Positions 33,166 to 43,892 are shown, counted from the first letter of the stretch. The stretch: DNA of 64,000 nt from Aplidium turbinatum (GCA_918807975.1 OU964919.1:16882001-16946000); one strand, 5' to 3'. The notes: generated from the sequence alone by a model not told the origin. A program made the numbers and translations.

Positions 33166-34862
33166 TCTTGCCAGGAAGCTTTTACAGTTTTGAAAACTCC
33201 ATACTCCTTGATCTCTTCAAACAACTTATCAGGATCAGTGTTCCTCATCCATTCTTCAATTTTTTGCTTGCGTCGATAGAATGTGCCATACTAAAAAGGA
33301 AACGTAATGTAAGCTAGGCTGTGATCTTGGGACAACTGTGTAGACAGGCAAATTTTTTTTACAATAGAAAATAAATATATATAATAAGTATTATAATGTT
33401 GTTTGCAATGTAAATTTGAAAACAAGACACAGCACTAGTGTGCAATTCCAGTTACCAGCTTACACTATACAAATAACCAGAAACAACACCAGAATTTAAC
33501 CCCAAAAGAAACCAATGCAGTATACAATACAGTAGGGGAGACCGGGGATAGTTCGGACGCGGGGATACCTCGGATAAGGCATTTGACGTCACAGTAGAGT
33601 ATTGTTAAATCACGTTTACCAAAGCTTTGTGGCTCCATTACAAATCAGGATAAAGTTTGCAAGTATGTCTAGTTTTCTTAGAAAGTTGAGGTCGAAATAG
33701 TAACTTCATCAGTGATAACAAGATTTCAAAATTGTACGTGTAAGCGTAGTAAGGTCATAATTTTGTTGCAGTGAACCAAAACAAACCTTTTACTGATTGA
33801 GGTAGTAGTTAGAAAGCAATACTCAGATAAGCAAGCAATGATTTTGACCAGCAGTTAATCAGGTGGCCATATTTTCTTAATTTTCCTGTAATCACGTGGT
33901 CGGGGATACTTCGGACACAATGGCCGAAGTATCCCCGAGGAAAAAATTAAGCTTAAACAAAATCTTATTTTTCAATCTTTTGAATAATTTATTGGATTTT
34001 AAAGACATAATGGTTCGGACACATAAAAGAAAAACAAATATTCTGTAATAACTGTTAAATCAACTCAAAACGTCTGCATAAAATTGCTGTCCGAGATGAC
34101 CCCAGGCATGTTCGAAATTACCCCAATACCGGGGTGACTTCGGACATTTGAGGACCGTAGAGATTATGCTTTTTATAAGCACTTCTTGTTTGCTGAAACA
34201 AACGATACTCCTACCCTTTTTCGGCAAAGCTTTACGGTTTACAACAAAATAAAATTTACAAACTTGCTGTGTAATTTAAAAAAAATATGGGCCGTTTTCG
34301 AAAAATTGTCCGAGCTATCCCCGGTCTCCCCTACACTGACTTGTTTGTTCAATTTCAGTGTTGTCTTGGGCCTTGGCTTTGTTTTACTAAAGTTTTAGCA
34401 CTGAACAAGTTTCTTTGCAAATGCAAGAACCTATCTTGAAAAACTATCTATAGGTATTAAATAGGTATCTTACTTAGTTATGAAAAGTGTTGTGACAGTC
34501 TAAAATGAAGTCGTAGTTTTTCAGCAGTAAGTTTCATAGTAAATATGACAATTTTTATGTTATCAAAAGAAAATTCCAAAAGCATCCAACAAAATATTGA
34601 ATTTACAATGTTTTCATGCATAAACAACACTTTTAAATTACTCCCAAACAATGTTCTCAGTTCATTTCAAAGAAATATATAAGATATTTGTTTTACAACT
34701 ACTTACAAATGAGAGTGCAAATACTCCAGCAACAGCAACAGCACATGGCACTGACAATCGTCTGACACGCTTGACAAGATAACCACTCATTCCATCTGGT
34801 TTTGGAAGAGGCCCATTTGCCATAGGTGCATACATCCCAGATGCTTTTGCCATCTCAGACAT
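33162..34862 (-). CDS. cox6c: Cytochrome c oxidase subunit 6C, two coding exons
   Basis: Exon 1 is 34707-34862 (ATG at 34862, 52 codons) and ends at a consensus donor GTAAGT. Exon 2 is 33162-33290, after the acceptor TTTTTAG, and encodes 42 residues plus the stop. The joined protein has 94 residues, slightly longer than the 75 or so in mammals, with extra residues at both ends. Family marks are LPKPDGMSGYLVKRVRR near residue 19 (compare LPKP.MRGLL.KRLR), one hydrophobic membrane helix at about 36-53 (VPCAVAVAGVFALSF), FYRRKQKIEEWM, and LFEEIKEYGVFKTVK at the C-terminal side. It is a nuclear-encoded accessory subunit of complex IV in the inner mitochondrial membrane. The phase-0 intron of 1416 bases contains a MITE. 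No other complex IV gene is nearby. Confidence 0.93.
33535..34331. mobile_element. TA-flanked MITE in the COX6C intron
   Basis: 797 bp between TA dinucleotides (33533-33534 and 34332-34333). The terminal inverted repeat is 24 bp with one mismatch, starting GGGGAGACCGGGGATAG. The end words recur inside: a 14-bp-arm hairpin CGGGGATACTTCGG at 33901-33937, and GGGGTGACTTCGGACA near 34132. TA duplication suggests Tc1/mariner-type mobilisation, but CAGT/ACTG outside the TA leaves another reading possible. No coding capacity. Confidence 0.8.
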
Positions 34863-35012
34863 GATACAAGGTTAGTTTACAAAACTACTGATGGAAAATA
34901 TTAAAATTTCTAAATAGATATGAAGTAATTAGCCATTCTTTGTTACTTTAACAATAGAGAATGCAAAAAGAGAGTAAAACAAACAGTTTTATAAATGAAT
35001 TGATAAATTAGG

Positions 35013-35095
35013 CTATATATATATACGTTGTATACGTTATATATACTACGTATATATAAACTGAGAACATATATATATAAGTTGTATATACATCA
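35013..35095. repeat. (TA)n-rich microsatellite
   Basis: Runs of TATATATA with TACG interruptions between 35013 and 35095. No gene. Confidence 0.8.
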
Positions 35096-35289
35096 AAAAA
35101 AAAGTAAATGTTACTGTATCAGGCCTTAAAACTAATGTTTTTTTCTGGCAGCAAATCTGCGTGCTTGGAGGCCAAAATACAAATAGCACATAAGTAAATA
35201 GAATTATCTTGCAACAATGCTAAAATAATCACTTAGCGTTGTTGAAGTCTGGCTGACATCCTGCAATAGAATCGTTGTCCGGAATTGCA

Positions 35290-35731
35290 GGACCATATCA
35301 CCAGATTGGTAATAAAGAAACGCCTCAAATTGAGAAGCCCCTTTGTCGCTCAAGCACAATCCTTGCTGGAGCACAACACCAGTGCCTCATCTTGGATCGC
35401 CAATACCTAGCAAGAGGAGTGGACAGACAACACCTCCAGACTCCACACCTTCGTTCCCGACGCTGGACCCATGCCACCAGGAAAGGATCTCAACCGACCT
35501 GCCTGGGTATGATTAAATTGCCTCCGCATGGGTGTGGGGCGTTTCGCTTCCTTGATGCACAAATGGGGCCTATCAACATCTGCGGCATGCAACTGTGGTG
35601 CAGAGGAACAGACAGCAGATCACATCCTCTACCACTGCCCGACGTTTACTCCTCCAAGGGCAGTTGGCCTGTCAACGCTGGAGGACTCTACAATCAAGTG
35701 GCTGCTCGAAGAATGTCCGGACATTTGACCC
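35290..35731 (+). mobile_element. 5'-truncated LINE fragment, C-terminal zinc motif
   Basis: One frame ends MGVGRFASLMHKWGL, CNCGAEEQTADHILYHCP and WLLEECPDI. The upstream part of that frame has FVPDAGPMPPGKDLNRPAWV followed by an in-frame stop. It aligns block for block with the C-terminus of the LINE at 62194-63813 (CVCGAVEQTMQHILHECP, SIPPGADLSRKAWV), so both belong to one LINE family. The CxCG..EQT..HI...CP motif is the usual C-terminal zinc-binding motif. Overlapping longer frames in this stretch are shadows. Confidence 0.82.
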
Positions 35732-35939
35732 CAATGAAATGTAGTCCAAAAAACAACTTCTCATACGAAAGAAAAAGCTCAGTAAATTGTTTAAACTGCA
35801 TACCGCTTTTCATAAAACCTGACCATTTATTCCGTTATGACACCATTGAGGGTATAAAGTCACTAACCCGCAGGGGAACATTTCTCAACTATGAAGACAC
35901 GTGTTTTCCCCTTGGATGTCAGCGAACCTAGTACTCCTT

Positions 35940-36020
35940 TTTAACAATGATTCAATGTCTGACAACATTGAGTTGACATAAAAACAACAATATTGCCAGC
36001 CGATGTAATATAGCACTTCG
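35940..36020. repeat. Palindromic MITE-like repeat, third copy
   Basis: ATGATTCAATGTCTGACAAC is mirrored by CATTGAGTTGACATAAAAAC. It resembles the copies at 10196 and 20152. Confidence 0.4.
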
Positions 36021-36069
36021 GATTAACACTGTTAAAATAAATGAACTGGGAATTACCAGCAAGACTTAA

Positions 36070-36980
36070 AGCTGGTGATCACAGCTGGATATATTTCATA
36101 CAATAGCACATGTTCCCACACAATACAACAATGGTGATTACGACACGCTGACCTAATTCTGCGTCACTGCTTCTAACTCCACGATCATTCTATTGCAAAA
36201 TTAAATAATCGGCTTGAAGAAACGAGAGGCCAACTGAGGAGGTAGCACCGGCAATCACTCAAGCACTACTTAGCGGCCATGTCTGCCGGCTGCTTTAAGG
36301 CTTGCTGTATATTAATAGTTTATAAAATTAAACCCTGAATGAAGATGCAGTTCAACAGTTTAGTCCACCCTATAATTTATATGATTAAGTACATAACTTT
36401 ATGCCTACTAGAAAAACTGAATTGATGGGAGAAAAAATTGTCAGTTGATTTCGTACTAGGGTCCATGTGCGTATTTGCGACCATCAACGCAATTGCATCC
36501 ACTTCACAAACTTGTAAATATTCTGCAATTGAAAATAATTTGACAGAAAAAAATTAACAGTTTTTTTATCAATGCGCAAGTTTTATCTTTTTACGTTAAC
36601 TATGTGACTTTTTTTGATTTTTAAATTAGAAAAACTCTGTTTTTATTATAAAAAAATGGCACCCTGACTTTCAAGTGGCATAAAAATAAATATGTCAACG
36701 AGAAGTGCTTTTATCAGGGTCCACATGTTGTTGCTGTCATTGCATTATTTACCACAGATTTTATTAAAATTACTATGCCAGAATGACAGTGCCGTTTGGG
36801 CACATTTCGGAATCAAAACAGCAATCACAAAATGCACTAGGCTATTGTCATTTTAATACACACAACAATGCCACCAAATTATTACATGCTTAAAAATATG
36901 AAAAGATATTTTTTAATAAAAAAAGAGTAGGCTAACTGTTCAAGTTAACAAATACAATTTTCAGAGGTCCTTGAAGGAAA
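36070..36980. other. Unassigned AT-rich stretch
   Basis: No gene, RNA or clear repeat recognised. Confidence 0.4.
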
Positions 36981-37043
36981 TGGTCGCAAACAGTGGCGGC
37001 TGGTGCTGTTTGAGGAGACCAGACCCACACTTGAAGTCAATTT

Positions 37044-37101
37044 GCAGCCCCACTGCTCACAAACAGCACCATCAGCCACTGTTTGTGAGCAGTGGGGCTG
37101 C
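37044..37101. repeat. Perfect 23-bp hairpin
   Basis: Arms 37044-37066 and 37079-37101 are exact reverse complements (GCAGCCCCACTGCTCACAAA and onward), with a 12-base loop. It lies just inside the left end of the 36991 hAT. Confidence 0.9.
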
Positions 37102-37343
37102 AAACAACCTCACGGGGGGCTCTGGTCTCCCCCCAGAAAAATTTGAAAAATTGCATTGAATTTGATGCGTTCTGAGAATGTTTTTACCCTAAATTTTGTA
37201 AAAATGCATTCAAACTTTGTTGAAAAGTTGATGTATTCCTAAGCTGTATTCAAAAAAAACTAACAGTATTGCTTTGGAGACAAACTTTACTATTGAATTC
37301 TTTAATATTGAACTTAGTCTTGACTAGCCTAGCCATTGCATAC

Positions 37344-37960
37344 GGGTGCAACCTAGTTCGTACCCTCAGTTCGTACCCTGAAAAGATCGAGAGAAAAAAT
37401 TAAAAAAAGCCGAAGTCGCTGGTCGCAGTTTAATAGCACAAAGCCGAAGCCTCTGATCAGAGTTTTTGCAAACAACTCGAGGGTTAGGGTTAGCGGAAAC
37501 TGCGGAAAAATATTTGCGGAAATTGCGATCAGCGAGGGTTAGGGTTAGAGAGCATAGATTACTCGATGGTTAGAGTTAGGGTAAGCGAAAACTGCGGTTA
37601 GCAGAAACTGCAAAAAAATGTTTGCGGAAACTGCGATCAGCGAGGGTTAGAGCATAGATTACTCTATGGTTAGAGTTAGGGTAAAAGTTAGCCGAAACTG
37701 TTGAAAAAGATTTGCAAAAACTGCGATCAGCGAGGGTTAGGGTTAGATCATAGATTACTCTAAGGTTAGGGTAAGGGTTAGCGGAAACTGCGGTTAGCGG
37801 AAACTACGGAAAAATGTTTGCGAAAACTGCGATCAGCGAGGGTTAGAGCATAGATTAGTCTATGGTTAGGGTTAGCGGAAAGTGTAGAAAAATGTTTGCG
37901 GAAACTGCAATCAGCGAGGGTTAGCGTTAGGGTGAGGGTTACGGTTAGCGGAATAACGAA
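37344..37960 (+). repeat. Partial copy of the TTCGTACC element with minisatellite
   Basis: Opens GGGTGCAACCTAGTTCGTAC like the complete element at 39263. It continues into tandem units made of GCGAGGGTTAGGGTTAGAG, CATAGATTACTCTATGG and GCGGAAACTGCGG. The mirrored right end is absent, so the copy is truncated near 37960. Confidence 0.75.
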
Positions 37961-38007
37961 TGGTGGTTCAACTGTCCAATTGCTGCATCAGCACCCGAGA
38001 CAATTAG

Positions 38008-38617
38008 CAACTGGTAAGTGACATCAAAAGCTATGATGCAGTAGACAAAATTATCAGTGTTGCTGCTTTAAAAGCTTTAGGTAGGCATACATGGTATGTA
38101 ACTAGGGAGCTGATCCCCTTAGTTCTATGGGACAAACAAGTCATTATGGATGAAAAGGAAGCTTTGGCTGTAACTCTGCTGCATTTAAATGCAAGTTTCC
38201 ATGGCCAGGTTACAAACAGGTTCGGTAATGCATACAGAAAGCCAGAGCTGCCAGACATTGTTAATGATAACTCATTGTCATTGTGCTCCTATGCAAATGC
38301 CAGCAGCAAAATGTTTTTTGTACTTTTGCACATTTCAACAACTTTTCTTGCCAAACACTCGAAAGAGTGGGAAATAGATGATGGCTATGCTTCTGCTAAT
38401 GGTATCATAAGTGCACTCAGAGTCTGTAATGATTCAGCAGAGGGGTAAAACTGGTACTGTATCCGACTTTCTTCATTTAGCAAAGCAAGAAAAAAATCCG
38501 CAAAACCATATTCAAGTGGTGGAGGAGGAACAAAGAAAGATACTAAATCTTAGAAAACGTCATTTATCAACACAATGAAGATGCACAACTGCCTTTGCGG
38601 AAATTGTGTTAACTAAG
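38008..38617 (+). pseudogene. Unidentified coding relic inside the hAT
   Basis: An open frame from 38008 to 38448 (146 codons) reads naturally as protein: VDKIISVAALKALGRHTWYV, TRELIPLVLWDKQVIMDEKE, ALAVTLLHLNASF. A second frame then continues plausibly (GTVSDFLHLAKQEKNPQNHI, then VVEEEQRKILNLRKRH), suggesting one older gene interrupted by a frameshift near 38440. I do not recognise the family. It may be a second protein of the transposon, or a captured host or viral-type gene. Amino-acid composition is balanced, unlike the chance frames in AT-rich flanks. Confidence 0.5.
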
Positions 38618-38791
38618 ACTCACATTGCCTTTTTGGATTTGATATAGTGCCTACCCTGCATGATGCAGTTTCTTTACAATTGAATAAATTTTGTTGTGCA
38701 TAAGCCATGAAATTGTATTCTTCACATAGCACAGCTCAAGAAATGCAACAATATCGCCTTTTTACAGAAAAATAGTTCAAAATTAGAATTA

Positions 38792-39091
38792 CCGCCCTCT
38801 AGTGGCAATATTTTGCAAAAATATTGCTAAAATCAAATTCCTTACCCATGAAAATGGGGGGGTGCATGCAAGTTCCATAACAATATGACGAGTGGTTTTT
38901 AAGATATTTCAATTTTTCTTTTAACTACTAGGGGCAGTATTGTGCAAAAAATTAGTGACAAAACTTGAATATTTTTGGATATACTTATCCCATTTCTCCA
39001 ATTTTTTTTTAACATTATTCAGAACATCATAGAGCATCTTTTAAATATACCCCCAATATTGCAAAACTTATACACTGCCTTCTAGTGGCAA
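38792..39091. promoter_or_regulatory. Three CTCF-like motifs
   Basis: CCGCCCTCTAGTGGCAA at 38792-38808 is the reverse complement of the CTCF core pattern (CCACTAGAGGGC). ACTGCCTTCTAGTGGCAA at 39073 fits with one change. AACTACTAGGGGCAGTA at 38923 is a one-base-short match in the opposite orientation. They sit in a degenerate repeat of about 140 bp that also repeats GGCAATATTTTGC words. Binding is inferred from motif only. Confidence 0.4.
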
Positions 39092-39262
39092 AAAACATGA
39101 AAAAAATCAAAAAGTGGGCCTCAAAATGGCCTCGGCGGTGGAGGTAAACGTCGATGACAATTTCTGAAACTTCATATTTGTGATCTACTGATCTAAACAC
39201 AGTACCACAAAAAAGGTAAGCATGGTAAAACCAAGATTTAAATTTCATGGGGCGCCTGCAAC

Positions 39263-40229
39263 GGGTGCAACCTAATTCGTACCATGAACAGTTCGTACCG
39301 TCAGTTCGTACCTTGAAAAGATCGAAAAAAAAAATTAAAAAAAGGCGAAGTCGCTGATCGCAGCTTCCGCAAACATTTTAAAATTAAAGCCGGAGTCGCT
39401 GATCGCAGTTTCCGCAAACAAACTGAACTGAAAAGTTAGTGAAAGCGGAAACTGCGGTTAGCGGAAACTGCGGAAAAATGTTTGCAGAAACTGCGATCAG
39501 CGAGGGTTAGGGTTAGAGCATAGATTACTCTATGGTTAGAGTTAGGGTAAAGGTTAGCGGAAACTGCGATCAGCGAGGGTTAGGGTTAGAGCATAGATTA
39601 CTCTGTGGTTAGGGTTAGGGTAAAGGTTAGTAGAAACTGCGGTTAGCGGAAACTGAGGAAAAATGTTTGCGGTAGCTCCGATCAGCGAGGGGTAGGGTTA
39701 GAAGAGCATAGATTACTCTATGGTTAGAGTTAGGGTAAAGGTTAGCGGAAACTGCGATCAGCGAGGGTTAGAGCATAGATTACTCTGTGGTTACAGTTAG
39801 GGTGAAGGTTAGTAGAAACTGCGGTTAGCGGAAACTGCAGAAAAATGTTTGCGGAAGCTCCGATCAGCGAGCGGTAGAGCATAGATTGCTCTATGAGTCT
39901 ATGGTTTGGGTTAGCGCAAACTGCGGGAAAATGTTTGCGGAAACTGCAATCAGCAACTTCGGCTTTGTGCTATCTTTTCTCTTGATCTTTTCAGGGTGAA
40001 AATTTTAAAATGTTTGCGGAAACTGCGATCAGCGACTTCCGCTTGTTTTAATTTTTTTGTTTAGACTAGAGCATAGATTACTCTCATGGTTAGGGTTAGC
40101 GGAAACTGCGGAAAAAATTTTGCGGAAACTGCGATCAGCGACTTCCGCTTTTTTGAACTTTTTTTCTCAATCTTTTCAAGGTACGAACTGACGGTACGAA
40201 CTGTTCATGGTACGAATTAGGTTGCATCC
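39263..40229. mobile_element. Palindromic element with telomere-word minisatellite
   Basis: 967 bp. Ends GGGTGCAACC and (inverted) GGATGCAACC; 8-bp duplication CCTGCAAC at 39255-39262 and 40230-40237. More than 60 bp of near-identical inverted repeat follows, with CAGTTCGTACC twice per arm. The interior is a minisatellite with units of about 110-130 bp holding GGGTTAGGGTTAG, CATAGATTACTCT and GCGGAAACTGCG. It has no coding capacity. The 8-bp duplication suggests hAT-type mobilisation, though the ends are unusual. Confidence 0.82.
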
Positions 40230-40821
40230 CCTGCAACACCCTACTCTACAGCTACACTTCTACATTCATGGCTCATCGCCACTCTGCGAAATAAAAACTA
40301 ACTTCAAAAAGTCTGTAAAGTTATTCAGTTAGGTGGGGCTGTTTTCTATGCAGCCCCAACAAATTCAAAAATTGCTGTAAAATACCAGAAGAGGAGGAGC
40401 TTCAAGGATAATTTTTAGCCAATCAGAGCGCTTGAAATCTAGAATCTCGGGCTGTAAAGAAGTTTGCCCGAAATCGATGTTGCTAAACGAAACTTTTAAT
40501 ATTTTAATTTTTGATTCGAAATTTTTAAGTGAAAAAAGTAACTGGGTCGGACAAACACAGAGGAAAATATATTCTCCTTCAAATATCTTTCTTTCAGGTG
40601 ACGAGCCGCCACTGGTCGCAAATAGGTATGGTACATAGACTACATGTATAGGCCATCGAATGCAAAACTCAATTAGAACCAGTATATTTGCCTAACAAAT
40701 GGTGTGAATTTGAGTTCTTGATACTTAAGAGGTGTTGAATATTATTTAAAATTATTTTCAAAAACTCAGTAGCCTATTTTATAACAAAATGGCTATTTTT
40801 ACACACTTGTTGCCATGGTTA

Positions 40822-41002
40822 CAATCAGGTGTTGCCAGAAATAGGAAGGGTTAAGGTACCGTAAGGGTTAGAGTTAGGAACAAGGTAAGGGTTTTGATCA
40901 TTGCTCAGGACTAAAAAAAATTTCCAAAATACAAGTTTTTGTTTTCAACAGCTTAAAATTTTCTCAAATTAGGGCAGAATTCCTTATCTGGCAACGCTAT
41001 TG
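40822..41002. mobile_element. Small MITE with TTGCCAG ends
   Basis: CAATCAGGTGTTGCCAG on the left mirrors CAATAGCGTTGCCAG on the right. The interior has GGTTAAGGTACCGTAAGGGT, again telomere-like. No target duplication was fixed. Confidence 0.5.
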
Positions 41003-41944
41003 AAGCAATATTTACACTATATAGTTTACACTATACACTACATAGTGTAAATATAGCTACAGCCATTTCATAATGGAGAATAAATTGTATTTTCAAGGCA
41101 AGCAATTGAATTTGCAGTGACCTTGGATGGGTATTTGGATTTGTAAAGTGAATACTCAGCTTAAAACTTCATCGAGTCCATTAGTTACAGGCTAGAAAGC
41201 TGCTCTAATCACAAACTGTTGGGTAAATTACCTAAAACATATTTATTAGTCTTATTCAAGCATCGCTGAAACTCAAAAAGCTAGGAAGGTCGAATAGAGC
41301 TTGATCTTACAAGTTACAAACCAATACTTTTTAAGAGCGTTGCCAGACATTGCAAAATAAATTTCTTCAAATTTTAAAGCAAGAATTTGAATTTTGTGAA
41401 AAAGGAGATGAATTTGAAGTTAATTTATTACACTTGTGTTTGGATGGATATTTCAACATTTTTGTTACAAGAGGTTTTAGAATATACCTTACTGTTGCAT
41501 CCTAAAACCAGGGCTAAAATTTAATTTGAAATAGCTAAACAGCCTACCCTTTTCCCTTAATGCCAAATAGCTTGTTGGGAATTAGTTGATAGCCTATAAG
41601 TTTCATGTCCCTCATTGCGAGCCAAAATAGGTCTTGGCACGTAGAAATAGGCCAACACATGATTTATATTTTAGGCTTACAATAAACTTGCCCATAATCC
41701 GGCAGACCGACACTCCCTACTACGACTCGTATGAAAACCGGTGAATCGATACGAAGAAAGGACTATTGAGCAATTGTTTGGCGTTACAATTGTTTTTATG
41801 ATTCATGAGGGCTAAATTAAATTTTCCGGTTATCTCACATTTGTTAAACTTTTTTGTGCAGTTCAAGGGCTCAGAGAGGGGAAGGATGTCGAGCAACTTT
41901 CTTCTCTAGCAAAACTTTGTAAAGGAAAAACGAGAAGTTTTTTT
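41003..41944. other. Unassigned AT-rich stretch
   Basis: No gene recognised. Several GTAGGCTA/TAGCCTA words. Confidence 0.4.
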
Positions 41945-42108
41945 TGTCACTTTTGAGGGGAGCCATTCTTACTACTAAATTAAAAATTCACCAACTTAAA
42001 AATAAAGAAATTTTTGAATGAAATGCGTTTCGATAGTTACAAGTATTTTTCAATCAGTGTAGATGCTACTTCAGATGTTTCTTATCGAGAAAAAATCACT
42101 ATAGCTTA
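41945..42108 (+). pseudogene. hAT transposase fragment
   Basis: The plus frame reads LKIKKFLNEMRFDSYKYFSI, then SVDATSDVSYREKITIA and a stop. YFSISVDATSDVSYRE matches the catalytic-region block YFSI.VDSTPDISH.DQ of ZMYM1-like hAT transposases. Only about 50 residues remain and no ends were found. Confidence 0.55.
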
Positions 42109-42109
42109 A

Positions 42110-42930
42110 ATATATGTTGTTTATTTTTATTTTTTGTAGCATTTTCTTTTTTTTTTATTTTCCTTTTATATCTTAAAATTTTCTGAAGGTGTTGTGACCG
42201 TGCCAAATTTCTTATAACTCAATAACTTACTTCGGTCAAAAGCACGTTTTAACGTTCGCGTTTTGTCGCTTCTACCTTTGCTCTGTTGACGTGTATTTGT
42301 TACGGCCAATCTCTGTACAAATCAAACGTCATATAAAACCGTTCAAGTCTACTGAATATTACGTCATGGAAGTTGCTGGAAAGTGTGCCGAAATTGCACC
42401 ATTGTTCATAGACTTGTTTCAAACCTGTTTGGGCCTGTTTAAACATGAATGCATTGGTTCACTAGCTTTGGACACCTGTTTTGAATTGCGTGACAATTGA
42501 TTTCACTATTGCGTCACAGTTACTTTCTACGTGAATTTGAGATATTGATATCTTTTCTGATTCATTCGTAAAATGATTGCTTGAAAGTTGGCCGCTCATT
42601 TAACTGTTGGCTTAGTGCTTGCTAGCTGGACAAAAGTTCCGTCTTTTATCCAAGTAATCTGTTGTGTAGTGACAGTTTAAGTGGTGTAGGCGTTGCACCC
42701 CCTCGTTTTCGGTAGCCTCGGGCTAATTTTACAGGAATACACTGTTTGAAAAGAAGTTCAAGTGTGTGTTTCTTCGGTCATTATATACAGACGAACGGAT
42801 TAGGGAACTTTATGTTAAAATTTTCCCAAGAAGAGATTATGGTTTACCGCTGTGACCAGTATTGTTTTTCATATGATGGTCAGAAATTAAAAAAAAAACT
42901 GTTGGCCTACTGAACTGATTATCGTGTGAA
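42110..42930 (+). repeat. Dispersed repeat 'A-C', copy 1, split by a solo LTR
   Basis: Similar to 52245-52500. Shared landmarks are TTCTGAAGGTGTTG, GACCGTGCCAAATTT, CTTACTTCGGTCA, GTTTTGTCGCTTCTACC and ATATGATGGTCAGAAAT. The 3' end with AATAAAAAC and ACTGAAC-type words looks like a retroposon tail. Here it is interrupted at 42298-42858. Confidence 0.7.
42298..42858 (+). mobile_element. Solo LTR, copy 1
   Basis: 561 bp, starts TGTTACGGCC and ends CTGTGACCA, flanked by the 5-bp duplication GTATT (42293-42297 and 42859-42863). The uninterrupted repeat at 52.45 kb shows the empty site. It is an LTR-retroelement fossil left after the internal part was lost; superfamily not assigned. A second copy is at 53771-54290. 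Confidence 0.85.
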
Positions 42931-43499
42931 GTCAGGCTAGATGCTTCAAGGTGTAAAATCTGATGCTGTTGACTCTGCTGATTTCTATATCAATGAACGA
43001 TGTACGTCTGTGACATCGGAGCGTAGTTTCGCCAGCAGCGGGTCTGCTGTCATAGTGTACGATAATGTTACATCATACGAACTTATTGTTCTGGTCAAGT
43101 TTTAGTACACGTAAAATCTTTGTGACGTCACAACAACCAACACATGGCAAATTGTGAGTAGCAAGCTGGAGAAGCTTCTCGACTTACATGTACGCAGAAA
43201 CTTCTAGAAATACGTCACATATAAGGATTTCGCAATCAAAGGTCACTATAGGACAGTAGGCTAGCCTATATCGTCGTGGTATGATAATAAGTAGTATCAG
43301 CTCCAATTCACTTGTTTTAAGCAGACATACATTGTAAAAGTTTAATTTGAATAACTTGGAAAGTGCTATAGGCGGCATCACAAGTTTTAACAGTGCGTTT
43401 ATTTAAAAAATGTTTTTACGATGATTTGGTGTAGAATTGATTGCATTTTGATTTTAAAGCAAGTGAACATATTTGCTTACAACCCCATGTAAATGTTTG
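42931..43499. other. Unassigned stretch
   Basis: No gene recognised. Confidence 0.4.
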
Positions 43500-43769
43500 T
43501 TGGTTGAAAAAATAGTATCTAGTTCATTAGTGGGCATTAAACTGACGTGTTTCAACTAACCCCAGGCATTGGGTTAGTTGAAAAATCAATTGTATGTTTG
43601 TTTATTTTAAATTTTCAATAAAAGCTGAATTGACTCAATACTTATTTTTGGTTGTATGATAAGGAACACCATAAGTGATAATTTAAACAGCTTCAAGTTG
43701 TCAGGTTATGCACCAATTTTATTAAATTTAACTTAAAAAAAAAACTTTCCGACTAGCTCCACTCTCCCC
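43500..43769. mobile_element. Partial TA-flanked MITE
   Basis: Right end (inverted) GGGGAGAGTGGAGCTAGTCG next to TA at 43770-43771, like the ends at 33535 and 46429. Inside, TTTCAACTAACCCCAGGCAT and GGGTTAGTTGAAAAA form the same kind of mirrored end-word. The left end is not found, so the start is approximate. Confidence 0.5.
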
Positions 43770-43892
43770 TAACTGATAATAACATATCGTATAAGAATTT
43801 TATAATTAAAACAGTAGCCTACACTCGGTCAAGAAATAATGTAGTCTGTCGTGAAGCTTCGCATATTGATTGTGAGTTGTGACACAGGGTTA

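Larger units (their letters stand above)
36991..40614. mobile_element. 3.6-kb hAT-type element with complex cargo
   Basis: Ends CAGTGGCGGCTGGTG and (inverted) CAGTGGCGGCTCGTC. The 8-bp target duplication GTCGCAAA is at 36983-36990 and 40615-40622. GCAGCCCC words lie inside both ends. The cargo comprises a hairpin (37044), a partial palindromic-element copy (37344), an unidentified coding relic (38008), three CTCF-like motifs (38792-39091) and a complete nested element (39263-40229). No hAT transposase is recognised. An isolated end of the same family occurs at 57929. Confidence 0.85.

Noticed and set aside
34186-34398. 70-codon plus frame in the COX6C intron
   Set aside because: It crosses the right end of a MITE and has no domain.
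35275-35931. 218-codon plus frame
   Set aside because: The wrong frame of a LINE fragment; the zinc-motif frame beside it aligns to the LINE at 62194.
37470-37960. True interstitial telomere
   Set aside because: GGGTTAG words are only part of longer units with other sequence and lie inside TIR-bounded elements.
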